Shown piece by piece: positions 1 to 11,876 of a stretch of 64,000 nt of DNA; position 1 is the first letter of the stretch; each line of letters opens with the position of its first letter. Under the pieces are notes generated by a model, which was not told the DNA's origin, ran no database searches, and saw only the letters and a list, made by a program, of their open reading frames with translations. The DNA is from Pseudoscleropodium purum (Eukaryota > Streptophyta > Bryopsida > Hypnales > Brachytheciaceae). Made by a program: the position numbers and the translations under genes. The stretch spans positions 5,086,501-5,150,500 of the forward strand of contig OZ017796.1 in the NCBI GenBank assembly GCA_963969395.1. Reading direction: 5' to 3'.

Positions 1-200
1 TAGAAAATGATGATTCCTTTGGAGACCAAACCATCTTTATAGGGTTAAGCAATTATTGGGTATATGAAGTGTGGATTTATTGAGTGCAAAATTTTTCTTT
101 GATGTAAAAATAGAGTTTGAAAGGATAATATTATTTTCCAAAAAGCTATATGCTCCAAAAATTTGAAGTTGTTTTGAATGGTAAAACATGTAGTAAAAAA
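1..200. repeat. Dispersed AT-rich repeat, partial copy (family D)
   Basis: The stretch resembles 14690-15060 and 57835-58185 in the same orientation. All three share a segment reading roughly GTGCAGATTT...TGATGTAAAAATAGAGTTT...GGATAAT. This copy is cut by the window start. It contains no credible coding sequence. The similarity was seen by eye and the true element ends are unknown. Confidence 0.5.
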
Positions 201-610
201 TTGCAATGTGCAAATATGTTAGCTCCAAAACCCCTACATTTTCAAATTTTCAAAATTTTTTATTTTTTTAATCTAAAAGTATTTAGAGAAATTGAACGGT
301 CATCACCTAGAAAGTAATATCTTCTAGAATAAATTTTTTTTTTCAAGCTCAAAATGTAAAATCTCACCTATTTCTAAAGTAGATTGAATTTTTAGAACTA
401 GTCCAAAGTAGGGCAGGCTAAAATCATGGTTATAGTAATAACAATCACGGGCTTTGTGAATGACCTATCCTAGTTACTATTTAAGCTTTGACTTCTAGTA
501 CAAAAATGGGCAAGGCGGAATGGCTTCAAAACTTGTTTGCTTGTTTGATGGGGTCAGGGCTACTAAAAGACAGGAAATTGTAGTCGCAAGTTCACCTAAC
601 CTTCATTGGA

Positions 611-740
611 TCTAGCCTCTCTCTCCTTCTCTTAGCCTCTCTCTTCTTCCCCTAGCCTCTCTCCCTTTTCCCTAGTGTGTCTTTCCTTTTTCTAGCTTCT
701 CCCCCCGATCCAACTATTCTTTCCTCCTAGCCTCTAGCCC
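611..740. repeat. CT-rich degenerate tandem repeat
   Basis: Four to five degenerate units of about 22 bases, each starting near TAGCCTCTCT followed by a C/T tract. The strand is almost purely pyrimidine. No gene is associated with it. Confidence 0.6.
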
Positions 741-741
741 T

Positions 742-1470
742 TTCATCAAACTTTCTTTCCTTGAATCGAGTTTATTTCCTCCCGTCTAATACCGGTATTG
801 TATAGAGAGCGTTCACTTTGGGAAATCACAAAGATTCTGGTTGTGATTAGAAATGGCTTGAGAATGAAGGAAGTTGTAAGATTGTAAAAATAAGTGAATT
901 CGTTACTCATTGATTTATCCTTCTAAGAACCAACAAAGTAATAAAGAAGATGAATATTAGTGAGCTCGTCACAACAAATTCACTTACTAAATTAATATGG
1001 TTCAAAATTGAAAGTCATAACCATGTCGACCCTTCAATCTTAAATGTCGAATCTTTTAAACTACCATCGAATTGTTACCCGTTGACCTATCATATATTGG
1101 CTAGCTCTAAATGGAAATAAGAGTTAAGGTGTGTGATAAGATCTTACAGCTTCGAATAAGTAAAACGGAACAGCTAAACCACGAGTTGACTGTCCAAAAA
1201 TAGGTTCCTAAACTTCAAATCCATAATGACCAGCACTCGTGCCTTATCAATGGGAATAACATAAAAGTTTGATTATGTGAGTGATCAATCCCACTTCGTT
1301 ACCACAAACACAAAACGAGACTAATCCTGAATTTTCCGCATAGTCTGCAACAAGTTTACAATGCAAAAACAAAAAATAACAAGCCTCCAAATCAAGCTAG
1401 GAATAACAAGTTACAAGCCACAATACAAGATTCTCCAATCTTCTTGTCTTCAAAGTCTTCTGCAACTCTT
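742..1470. other. Intergenic, nothing recognised
   Basis: AT-rich sequence without a long reading frame, known transposon end or RNA gene that I can recognise. Confidence 0.5.
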
Positions 1471-1652
1471 CAAACTAACTCTAGAGTTCCAACTCCAGAG
1501 TCCAACTCCAAAGTCCAATTCCAGAATTCCAATTTTAGAGTTCCAATTCCAAAGTTCCAATTCCAAAATTCAACTTTAATTACCAAATTCTAACTTCAAT
1601 CTCCTAACTTCAACTCCAAACACCTAACTTCAACTCCAAATACCTAACTTCA
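1471..1652. repeat. Short-period tandem repeat (TCCAACTCCA / CCTAACTTCAACTCCAAA)
   Basis: The first part holds degenerate 10-20 base units built on CCAACTCCAGAGT and CCAATTCCA. The second part holds about three ~20 base units reading CCTAACTTCAACTCCAAA. The small reading frame crossing it (1361-1579) is a product of the repeat and is not called as a gene. Confidence 0.75.
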
Positions 1653-1659
1653 ACTCTTA

Positions 1660-3360
1660 CTTCATTGTTAAACTATAAATTGATATTCCCATTTTGTCCA
1701 AAGTCCAAATGAAGTGTATGCTAACTTTTTAGAAAGATAGTACAATTTTCTACTTTTTCTCCAAATTTCAACTCATTCTAAAACTTTGTTCAACTTCTAT
1801 GGCCATTCAAAGTTTCGGCCTCAGAAAAAAAAAAAGCAATAGACCCTTCTTTGCTTCATCACTCACAACTTACTCATAAAAATTCTAAATACTATGAGTG
1901 ATAGTTTTATAAAAAGCCAATACAATTTCCTACATCTTCTCCAAAATTCATTGCAAATAAAAAACTTGTCCGTTTTTTATGGTTGGTCGAAATCTCTGCT
2001 CTTTTACATTGAAAACAATAGACTTCCTTCCACTCAAACTAGCACAACTTTTAATTCACAATTTCAAATTAAGCAAGTGACATCAATTTGAAAACTTCAC
2101 ACCAAAATATACAACTCCTCTAAATTTTATTTTCAAAAAACTCCAAATACAACACACTATGGCTTCTCAAATTTTCAAGCTTTATCAACAACAACAAGAG
2201 AGACGATTTCAAAAGTGCCCTCTTTTCCCTCCATCTTATCTTCTACCTAAATCATACAAATTAAATGAAAGTTCAACCCACACCTTAACCATGTGACTCC
2301 CTTAACATCTATTGGTCTTAAAAATTGACCATAAAATTAATTTCATATTTCTATAGAGAAGATAATTCATCCCAATGTCACTAGAAGGCAAACTACTTGA
2401 ATATTTTTCTTGTACTACACAAACACAAAAAATACTCTAAATATAGAATGAATAACTAAAAACTAATATATGACTAATTAGAAGTAAAAAAATAAATTTC
2501 AATTATAATATCACTTAATCACAGTCCGATTGAGATTCTTCATCTTGAAACTCGGAAAAAAACTTTTAGTTCAACATAGTATATAAATATTAAAATCCAT
2601 CTAAATAATATAAATATACATATTTTTACATAATGTCTGCATTTGCAACAAGACACTAGGTTGCCTCCGACCCACCTTATCAATGGATCTCCCCTTGATC
2701 AGCCTTCATCGTCGCTTGTCTAGCCGCTCTTTAGCCTCATCAATCCAAGGTCTTTCCAATTGGGCTCTTCTACTTGCTTGTCCACCAGCACACCCTATTT
2801 TGGGCTCTCCAACACTTCCTTTTCCCATATCTAGTCCAGCATTCTTGTTGGCTTTCTTCATTTGATTACTCTAGAAGGCCAAGTAAACATAGTCTTTGGA
2901 GCCAATGCCCCACAACCTCAAATAGTCTTAAAACATTTGCAAAATAAAAATTTATCTTATGCCATTACCTAGGATGGAAATAGTCTTTATCCTTGTGGAG
3001 TTTCTAAATATAACATGAGGCAATTTTTTAAAAGCAAAAATACTAATGTAGGTAGAAAAAAAATTTAAAGAAATAACCAAAGAAATTGGGATGAAAAATA
3101 TCTTTTTTTTAAAGGAACCCAAAAAATTGGTAAGAAAGGAAAAAATGTAAAAAAGAAAACCCCAAAAAATTGGTAAAAAAGGTAAAAAAAACAAAACAAT
3201 AAAAGTTAATCAAAGGCAAACAAAAAATGTAAAGAAAGAACCAAATGAAATGTAAATGAAGCCTATAAAAAAATGAAAACAGTGTCTACAAATTTTAGAA
3301 ATAAAGGCCAAAACAATAATAAAGAAGACCAACAAAAATACAATAAGTGAATAGACATTA
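1660..3360. other. Intergenic AT-rich filler, nothing recognised
   Basis: No gene, RNA or complete transposon is supported. 2950-3360 is strongly purine-rich on the plus strand, with many AAAAAATTGG-like runs, so the short minus-strand frames there have highly biased composition and are not believed. Confidence 0.5.
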
Positions 3361-3367
3361 CAAACCT

Positions 3368-6210
3368 TCAAATGGAATGTTGACATTGACGACATTGGCC
3401 TCCATGGTTTGGGGGACCATAGTGAAATTCTTCAAAGCAACCATGATTTAGGCAAAGGTGCATCTGGTTGTATGCACAGCAATAAAATCTACAAGATGGG
3501 TCACCACAAAGTACGCATGGATGATGTTGGGAACTCCATGTAGGCAAATGTCTCCTTGGATCCTCCATCTCAACATCCGTTGCATGCCCCTCCCAATTTT
3601 GTATAGAGCTTCACACAACTTTACCTTAAATTGGAGGTGGGTCATAGGATTCCTTTCACTACCACTTTGTCCCCAAATGCCTTTGTAGTTTGTATAGGAT
3701 GTACATATTCACCACAATTGTATCCAAAAGAAAGGAAAAAACATGGTGCCACCATTTATGTGATCTAGTTCGACATGAATAAGATGCCCACAATTAATCC
3801 ACAACATCTCCCCCCCTCACATGGGTGATATATTCCAAGTGCTCTAGAGAAGTAAGGATAGGATTTTGCACTACTCCATTTCTACGAGGTACTATAGGAA
3901 CCAGTACACATGGACAATTGACTGGCAATGCATGTGTGGAAATTAGAAAGACCGGACAATGGTCCTTCCAAAGCACATAAGAAATTCCTCTACTTTCATG
4001 CAGTTTCCATTGCAAGGTCCCTTGTAGAGAGTTGTTCCAAGTCTTTAATGTCTTCAACTCCAAAGGTAAACCCACACGATTACACCATATTGTTCCCATA
4101 GCCTAAATGTAGATTGCAACCAATTCAATGAATAAACCAATGTTGGAAAAAACATTGTCGGTGACAAGAACATGACCCTTGCCTTGCAGGCCTTGTACTA
4201 AATCCATTACCACATTGTAGGCTAATCGAGACTCTCAACAAACTACCATTGGCATCTCATCCAATCCGACATTAATGTTGGCTCCACAATAAATGTCAAA
4301 GTTATATACATACTTCGACATTGAGTCTACTAGGCACCTGTAGAAGGTTTTTAGAGTTCGAACTCTAGGAGGTAAATTATTTTTAACCAAAATTCCTATA
4401 AAACCCAAGGAAACCCAATTGCATGATTTAAAGTTTGATTAACCCTTATTTTTATCATATCAATAGTTCCCAGTTTTAAGAACCACTTATCAACTTCCAA
4501 TCGTTGGCGGCTGAAGTCTTCACTCCGGGAAGCTTGGTTTATTCTCCAATAAGTCTTTCTCCTTCACCGATTGCTCCTTTTCTTCTTCACTATGCTTCGA
4601 TTGCCGCCCTGATTGTTCTGCACCAACTTGGCTTGGGTATTTGATCTCACTCCAATCGGTCTTATGACAGTATCTACACTTGTCTCTCAATGTATTGGAT
4701 TTACTTTGATTCATGTTTCTTATTGATTTCCAATTGTTATTCATTATTATTTAGTTCACTTTATGTTTATCCCAATTGGGCTATTCCTCTCAATTCACTC
4801 GCAGTTTTTATATTCTCTCTGATCAATTGGTATTAATCTCTCTGTTAGTCTCACTCAAGCACTGAACACAATTGTATTTTATCACTCGTTCCAAATACTC
4901 TAGTCTCACATAGAACCCCTCTCGGTAATTTCCCACACACACACAACACACAATAACTCTCCCAATTACTCACAGATTTCAATTGGAAAATAATTCCACA
5001 GTTCCCATTTGATCTCCTCAAACACATATCCAATTGTCAAGCGCACACACAACATAAACATACATAGTTACACACACAATCGATAATATTTCCATCACAT
5101 TAATCAAAAACAAAATACAAAAACAACATTTGTTTTACTTCTACAATCGGAAGGAGTGCCTGCTACGCTCGAGGTCAACTGAACTCCGATTGATTCTCAC
5201 CCGCCTAAATACCTAGCCAACCACCGTAACTACCCAATAGGCCTAACCTTTAAGATCTCAATTCACTTGACTTCACTCCCGATTGGTAACTAACACAAGT
5301 TAACAACCCAACAACCAATCGGCAAAAAGAGAAACACAAAATCAGACTACAGCACCACACCTTGATGTCCCATTTTGGAGGCTTCTTTGGCATGTATTGC
5401 CAAGTAGGACAATAGGTTCCTTTGTACCTAATCATCATCTCATCTATTGTGAGGTATTTCTCTAATGTCCAATTCTATTTGAAATTGTCCCTAATGTCAT
5501 TCTCTAGTCAATAAACTTGCCCTGTTTTGTCATAGCTCGACTCTTGTCTCTCTCTCACATACGTAGAAGGGTTTGTAATATGAAGACATCTTCTAATTGC
5601 TTGGAACCTAGCAAAATTTGAGATATTTGAGGGCAGTGGAAAAAAGAACCTTTTTTTTGTCCAATATGTCTTCATGTTTGGTTGTCTTTTCAATCCAATA
5701 AGCATAGATGTTGCTAAATATACCTTCAACGCCGCCATGGTCAAAGACACCTACGTTGGTCCACCGGGTACAACTCCATTCTCATTTGGCACCGTTGCAT
5801 ACCTATTTGTTTCAATCACAATCTTCTGTAGAAGACTATAGGGGCATAGGGCCAAAACAAATAGAACAATGCCATGAATGAGGGCATTTGACAAAAATTT
5901 CCTCTTAGGCATGACATGCCTAGAAATTCATGAACTCTTGGAGAGTAGGTAAAATTTGATTGTGACCATGTTAAATCTTTGTAAACATGTTTCATTCCAG
6001 TGGGATTTCCAGAATCTCCATTGTCAACAATATTATCATCGTCATTTGAAAATTCATGTTTTGCCTACAAAAACTCTGGTTCACTCAATACTATGTCATA
6101 CTCTAAATTGTAGCCTTCATTTGTCATATCAAAATCTAGAAATACATCATTTTCAAACTGGATTGGTACAATCCTAGCCAGACTTGCTTCCAAGGCTTTC
6201 TCACCTACAT
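3368..6210 (-). pseudogene. piggyBac-type transposase pseudogene (PGBD-like), interrupted
   Basis: A relic of a cut-and-paste DNA transposase. Reading the minus strand downward: an acidic N-terminal stretch (about 6180-6010); the block KIVIETNRYATVP (near 5800), which is frame-shifted relative to what precedes it; the blocks LKVYLATSMLIGLKRQPN (near 5700) and FQAIRRCLHITNPS (near 5590); then KGTYCPTWQYMPKKPPKW (near 5400). After a foreign insertion at 4339-5351 the frame resumes with SMSKYVYNFDIYCG (near 4315), LQGKGHVLVTDN (near 4190), NRVGLPLELK (near 4080) and HESRGISYVLWKD (near 3980). It ends in a cysteine/histidine-rich tail with CVLCGDPSC and CRQCQ (3370-3520), as in the C-terminal zinc finger of this family. 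Several stops and at least one frameshift make it non-functional. The family assignment is confident; the exact ends and terminal repeats are not. Confidence 0.85.
4339..5351. mobile_element. Solo-LTR-like insertion inside the piggyBac transposase
   Basis: A 1,013 bp insert begins TGTAGAAGG and ends GACTACA, so it has TG...CA ends with the short inverted TGTAG/CTACA. It is flanked on both sides by GCACC (4334-4338 and 5352-5356), a 5 bp target-site duplication. The transposase frame reads directly from one side to the other once the insert is skipped. These are the hallmarks of an LTR retrotransposon reduced to one LTR by recombination. No coding region is seen inside. The element family is not recognised. 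Confidence 0.75.
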
Positions 6211-6229
6211 TGGACCCACTTCATTCACT

Positions 6230-8857
6230 ACAGGGCCCCCTCCCATACTGTGTCACTCCCCTCCCATATCAGATTGCTTTCCTTCCATATCAAGTCGCTA
6301 TAAAGCTGGATCCAACATCGGACAGGCTGGTTCTTCCTAAGATTGCACATGTCGACCACCAGAGCCGCATTGGATCCCTTGCCACTATGCGCCATCGTCA
6401 ACCAACTCCCCTGCCCTAATAGCACTTTGCTAGTTGCATTCAAGTTGAACTTCCTCGTCCCTTGTATGATTGCAATGATCAAGTGACTTGCCTTCACATC
6501 TGCTACACCTAAATTGAAAATGTCTATTCCGCTTCCAATGATGGAGAAATGAGTATTGTTGTTTGAGAGAGAGGGTAGAGTGTTGTAGCTCTGGAAGCCA
6601 ATTGCAGTTGTTGGAAACATAGGAAAGTTCGTCGTCACTCTTGTAATCAGAGTTAGTGAATTCCCCTTAGCTAGACTCGCAGCCATGAGCAAGTAAGTCT
6701 TCTTGTGAAACATTGAAGTTTTCTTCACCATCACCTATTTGCATTTCAATAATGTCATTGTTATAGTCGTTAGTATTTTCATTATGCATGAAGCAATCCG
6801 TATTGATCGAGTGATTTATATTTATAGGGAAACTGAAGCCATCCACTAGTTGCGTTGACTAGACTGGTTGCCCATTGATGGGGTTCGATGCTTGCATAGC
6901 GTGTTTGCCTGGATCCATCAATTTGTGCAAACTGTTTGCACAACTAGGTTGCTCGTCTTCAGCATCCTCCCCGACTTTGTCCTCGTTGTCCATGTATAAC
7001 ACTCTTGCACTCGGGCTGAGATCGTCGTGGCACCCCATTTGAGCAACAATTTGCTATTTTGGATCTAGAGTGCATTGCTTGGTTGTGCTAATGTACACAC
7101 TTCTTCTGTTGGGCAAGTCATCCTTTGCGAGCTACAATAGATTGCAAGACATGAAGTAAGTACACCTTGATATACAAAATTTTTTACTTATCTAAATCAG
7201 TAGCTTCAATTTCTCATTTCTAAAGCTTGAGTCAAGTTGCTTCTAGTAGTAGGTGCCAATCCAGTGTCTAGTTGTGTAGTCAACCCTACTTCATGCATGC
7301 AATGACTATCTTTTGCAACAGTTGGAAAATAATGAACCGTATTCTACATGTTTGCTCAATCATGGCTACCAGACAAACAAATTTGTTTGTTTCAGTGCTT
7401 CCACACACAATGCTTCAACTAAGCTTATAGCAGCCTTATCTAGGTGTAGTTGAAGGACTCACAAATTGTACTAATGTAATGGTACTATAGCCAAACTAGA
7501 GGTAAGAAATTTACTTACCCACTTTTTCTTCATGAAACGTGGCAATCTCCCCATGTCGCTTGTCTTCTACTTTGCTGAAATTTGTTTGCAAATCGGGCCA
7601 CACCTCCTCCTTGATGAAGTAGTGAATGTCAAGATGAAATGTGTTTCTCTCTTGCCAACCCAGCACATGAGCTGCTTGTCGATAAAAGTGATGCTAGTAG
7701 TTTGCTGCTTGTGGATTTTGTAGCCACTTGGCAATCCTTTTATGAAGTGGAAAGGCCTTCAAATGATTCACATCAAGAAGTGCCATAACTTGTAACACTT
7801 GAAGGAAACTAGCTCCTTCACATTCGATAAATAACTATTGTAGTTTTCATTGTAGGAGTTCGAGACTTGCAATGATGGAGGCCAACGGTGTTGTTTCACC
7901 TTCTACAATTGTTGCTTCCTTCATAGACTATTGAATGCAAGATTGCTCAAGAGAATTGCTAGCTAGATACTACTTAATGGAAGTGGAGAGAAGTCTATCA
8001 AATTCAGGATAACTGACAGATTTTCCTGACTTAGCATCACTACACTCTACATGTGAAAACACATCCATACTTGTGTTGGGAGAGTGTGTTGCCTAAACCC
8101 AAATTTCAACCTTATTGTTCAATAGTATGTGTGTAGAAAGTGTAAGGCTTGTAGTTATGGATTTGTGTCTTCACATCCTTGTTTATTGCATTTGGAAGCT
8201 ACATTGATTTCCTGTGGTTTTGTGTTTCATTTGGTTGCTAAGACTATGATGAATGTCTTCTTCAATTTCTAGGGAAGATGGTGGTTTTTGATGTCAGGAT
8301 TCAATAGAGAGATATTAGGAAGTGTTGGAAATATTGAAAAGTAGTGGAAGGGAATTAGGATCAGATTTTCATGTCATTGCTCATGCCATGATTATAGTTG
8401 CCTTCAATATAATGGCAACATGGTGGTTATGGGTGTCAGCAACTGAATTTTTGAAGATTTTTAGAGTGGTTCAAGAAATTTGTAAGTAATAGAAGTAGAT
8501 TCAGATTTCCTATAGTCATCTAGAAATGTTGGCCTAAAGCACTTCCACAACAAAATAATTGCTCTATATTCAATAAATGTAAAATTTTTGTCATGAATTT
8601 AGTATTTCATTTGCCCTCTCATGCCTTCAAATATTGCATGTGTAGGCTATTTGATTGCCTTTCAAATATGAAAAGAAGATGTGGCAGTTACATTGTCTAT
8701 ATCAGTTGTTTGTGAACTTTAGATGTTGTAATTGCCTAAACCACGGTCCTTGGTTATGCCTAGGAATGCATTCATTTTGGCCAAAGTATATCAAAGAAAT
8801 CCTAAACTGTACCCAGGCATGACATGTTGGAACACCCTTCCCTCTTCACTGCCCTCA
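6230..8857. other. Intergenic, old repeats, no gene supported
   Basis: The longest open frame (6228-6734 minus, 168 codons) matches no family I recognise and has no splice or promoter context, so it is not called. The rest has only short frames. The region may hold decayed parts of the piggyBac element upstream of its transposase, but I found no terminal repeat. Confidence 0.4.
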
Positions 8858-10044
8858 CTCCTTGTCGCAGCACAGGGCAGGTAAATTCCCCATTATACTC
8901 ACAAAAATCGCTCTAGAGTATAACTAAGTGACTCTAAAGATCGAACCCACGAGATCCTGTGAAGTATCTAGCTCTATTAAGTAGTTAAACTCAGTGAGTA
9001 TCCCAATCTTATTTTCCGGTCCTAGATCTAGAACCAGAAATACCACCACACCGGATAACTTATAGACCGGATTACTCCTTCCGGTCCTACTAACTATCCG
9101 GTCTGTACAAATATCCAAATCCCAGGATCTTACAACTTCCGGTCCTGGAAATCCGTCCTGACCAATCCGGTCCGGATGGTCATCATGTATCCGTAATCCT
9201 ATCCGGTTTGGTTTTGCCTCTGTTTCACCATCAGAGGGGTCGCCGCTTACATTTGAGAGTGGTAGGCCCACCACTCCTTCCGTGACTTATAGTGGCTGAA
9301 GACCCACTGTCCTACTTCCTAAACTCCTAAGCTAATCCGGATCCGGTTTGGTCCTTCACAACAACCCAGATAGCAATCCGGGTTGTAGGTCACACAAAGA
9401 CCCCACACTCGACCCTCTCATACTACAACGACCTTGATGCTACTTCTGATCCGTGCGAAGATAGGTGGTTACAAGTGTACCCGTCCATTCCAACATCGAC
9501 TAAAGCTCTTCCGTTTGCCAACTAAGGCGGTAAGACCTCACATGAGATCGGACACTCGACCGGATTTTCCACCCGGGAGTTCTAGCGTAGCTAAGGAATC
9601 CCTCCCTACTTGCCTAGCCTAACAACGGCTTTCTCACTCGGAATCTCAAACTCTAGACGTGCTGAGGAATTAAGTTCACTCCCAACTCTTCGATACCTAC
9701 TCACATGCACCTAGGATCGGAAATGAAACACCAAGGGGAGAAATCACTCGCAAATCGGCTCATACTATCCTAACTCCACATCATACAATCCTATCGCGCT
9801 GGAGAGAGACACACAATGAGGAGAAAGGAGAGGCACAAGAAATTTGCAAAATGAAAAACTCCCAGTTCCCATCGCAGGAACCGATTTATATACAAAGGGT
9901 AAAAAACCCTAAAAGCACAAAAAGGAGCGGAAAACCCGTGGGGGTCCGCCGCCACCCTAATCTAACTTCCGGTCTGACCTAATACTGTTGAGCCGGATCC
10001 GGATCCGGATCCACTCCTACTCCTAACTGAAATCAAAATCCTAT

Positions 10045-11385
10045 CTACTCTACAACCCTAGATCCTATTGTCGGGCTTCCGCTCTCCGGAACCAGCTGTT
10101 CGAAGACTTCACTCAAGTTCCGGTTCCGTTCCCCCTCCGCAGGGTTAGATCCGGGTGAAGACTCCAGGTCGATTGTAATATCCGGTCTCGTGCTCGGAGT
10201 CTCAGTCCATATAGACTTCTTGGACTCGGGAGTCCAATCCTTCCCACCCTTCGGAATGGTCGCATCCGGAAAGATATCCGGTAGTAAGAGGTCCAAGAGA
10301 TGTATCCCCTTGGAGCACGTCGCTCCAGTCAGCTTCCGGCTGCTTTCCTCAATCCGGTCCGCAGCCTTCCGCCCCTCCACCATCGCCGTCTCCACCTGCT
10401 CAGCAAAGTCAGTGAGAATCCGGACCATTCGGGAACTGGATAGTTTCTTCTCCTCGTGGATCTTCTCGTCGAAGAGCTTCGCTTTGGTGGCGGCCGTTCC
10501 GGTCGCTCCCAGGGTGGCCTTGATTTGCTCGGCTATCTTCCGAGTCTCCTTCGCCATCTCCCGGGTGGCCGTCACGTCTTCCCGATAGGCAAAGAGAGTT
10601 GCCTTCAGGGTGTCCACTTCCTCCTGCAGCCGGCGGATCTCCGCTTCCTGTTTCCGGGTCTCTTCCGGATTGGTGATGCACTCCGCCACCTGTTCCGCCA
10701 ACTTACTGTCCGGTGGCGCATCTACCAACTTTCCGATCGCCAAAAGCGTTCTGTGCTTGACCTCCCAATCCGCCTTGATGTTGCAGAGGAGGTTGATGAG
10801 GCCATTGAACGGATCTTGCACTTCCGGGTCTTCCCCGGAAACGGTCTTCTCGACTTCCGCTCTTTCTTCCGGGTCCGGTTTGTCGTGACCGGGAGGTGTC
10901 CCGCGCTTGTGGGGAGGCGTCATCTTCTGTTGCTTGATGGGCGGCATCGGCTCCTCTTCCTCGCTTGACTCCCGGTCTGACCCGGAATCGGACTCGGCCT
11001 CGTCATCCGTTTCCGACTCCCCATACTTCAGGAGGACTTCTTGAGTTCTCCACACCTTCTCCTCCGCGTCGGTGAGGACTTGGTGTTCCCGATAGAGGTG
11101 GAAGAGGTAAAGGCACACTGGACTGGCCCTCTTCTTCCCAACTCTACTAATGAGTTGGGCCACGAGATCGGAAATGATCCGTGCCCAGTCCACTTTCCGG
11201 GTACCACTTAGGGCACCGAAAATGGTGTTGCCAAGGGTGATCGTCACCCTGGTCGGCTTTTCCGAGTGAAGGACCGGAACCAAGAACTGCAGAAGCTGAC
11301 GGTGTCGGTCATCCACGCAATCCTCGACCGCGTACCCGTCCTTCGGATTGATGGCCCCCCTGGAATTTGCCCCGGACGAACTCAT
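10045..11385 (-). CDS. Unknown acidic coiled-coil protein of the copy 1 element (main frame)
   Basis: A 446-codon open frame with strong codon structure. From the N-terminus: a conserved block around DDRHRQLLQFLVPVLHSEKPT (residues about 26-46), a globular region to about residue 120, a very acidic linker (about 125-155, Asp/Glu/Ser-rich), a Pro/Lys-rich stretch, a long heptad-like coiled coil (about 240-350), and a charged C-terminus. I recognise no domain. The decayed copy 2 shows that the true protein started further upstream: this frame joins the preceding one (11309-11701) at a run of six C near 11355-11360, where a one-base length change separates the two frames. The ATG at 11385 is therefore probably not the original start. 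A gag-like or accessory protein of the element is possible but unproven. Confidence 0.6.
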   Translation of the reverse strand: MSSSGANSRGAINPKDGYAVEDCVDDRHRQLLQFLVPVLHSEKPTRVTITLGNTIFGALSGTRKVDWARIISDLVAQLISRVGKKRASPVCLYLFHLYREHQVLTDAEEKVWRTQEVLLKYGESETDDEAESDSGSDRESSEEEEPMPPIKQQKMTPPHKRGTPPGHDKPDPEERAEVEKTVSGEDPEVQDPFNGLINLLCNIKADWEVKHRTLLAIGKLVDAPPDSKLAEQVAECITNPEETRKQEAEIRRLQEEVDTLKATLFAYREDVTATREMAKETRKIAEQIKATLGATGTAATKAKLFDEKIHEEKKLSSSRMVRILTDFAEQVETAMVEGRKAADRIEESSRKLTGATCSKGIHLLDLLLPDIFPDATIPKGGKDWTPESKKSIWTETPSTRPDITIDLESSPGSNPAEGERNRNLSEVFEQLVPESGSPTIGSRVVE

Positions 11386-11701
11386 CCTTCCGGTTTGCCA
11401 TTCCTAACCCTCCTGCCCGGAAACCGTAAACACCTCTCCACATTTCCTCGTTCCAACGGCTAGGGGATCCTCTCACGGTGTTATCAAATTGGTTGGACAG
11501 TTTGCCAAGGAATTCCTTGACCATTCTCTCCTCCCTAAAATCCCAGGGTTTCTCGGCAAACCCTAGGCAACCCATAGAGGTGAGGTCCTCCATGAGTTGA
11601 GACTTTTCCGGCTCTGTGGAGGGAATAACCGGAATGACTTTCCGGAGCTTCACCTTGCCTCCAAAGGGACTCGTTGGTCTCGACCTACGTAGCGGCGGCA
11701 T
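11309..11701 (-). CDS. N-terminal part of the copy 1 element protein (other frame)
   Basis: Begins at ATG 11701 with MPPLRRSRPTSP and includes MGCLGFAEKPWDF and FLGKLSNQF. In copy 2 the matching segment (from 19148 downward, with IGCIGLLDRPWNM) runs on in the same frame into the block that, here, is read in the next frame. This supports one ancestral protein of about 560 residues, now split by a one-base slip. Function unknown. A minus-strand TATA box lies about 170 bases upstream. Confidence 0.55.
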   Translation of the reverse strand: MPPLRRSRPTSPFGGKVKLRKVIPVIPSTEPEKSQLMEDLTSMGCLGFAEKPWDFREERMVKEFLGKLSNQFDNTVRGSPSRWNEEMWRGVYGFRAGGLGMANRKDEFVRGKFQGGHQSEGRVRGRGLRG

Positions 11702-11866
11702 TCCCACTCCAATCTATCTCACTCTCTCCTAGCCGCACGTCCCTTTCCTCACGTTCTCTCTCCGATCTCAACCGGAATCGAAGCAAGCAGCACACAAACG
11801 CAAAAACTCAACCACGCACGCTCAAGGTCGAGTTTCTAAAATGGGGTGCAACAGTGACGGCTCCTC

Positions 11867-11876
11867 CTTATATAGT
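11867..11876 (-). promoter_or_regulatory. TATA box of the copy 1 element
   Basis: The minus strand reads CTATATAAGG, about 170 bases upstream of ATG 11701 and about 250 bases inside the upper end of the element. The position fits an LTR-type promoter. A second minus-strand TATATAAA occurs near 9880, downstream of the reading frame. Confidence 0.55.

Noticed and set aside
6228..6734. 168-codon minus frame upstream of the piggyBac transposase
   Set aside because: No similarity to piggyBac N-termini is visible and it lacks supporting signals. It may be part of the element but is not supported.
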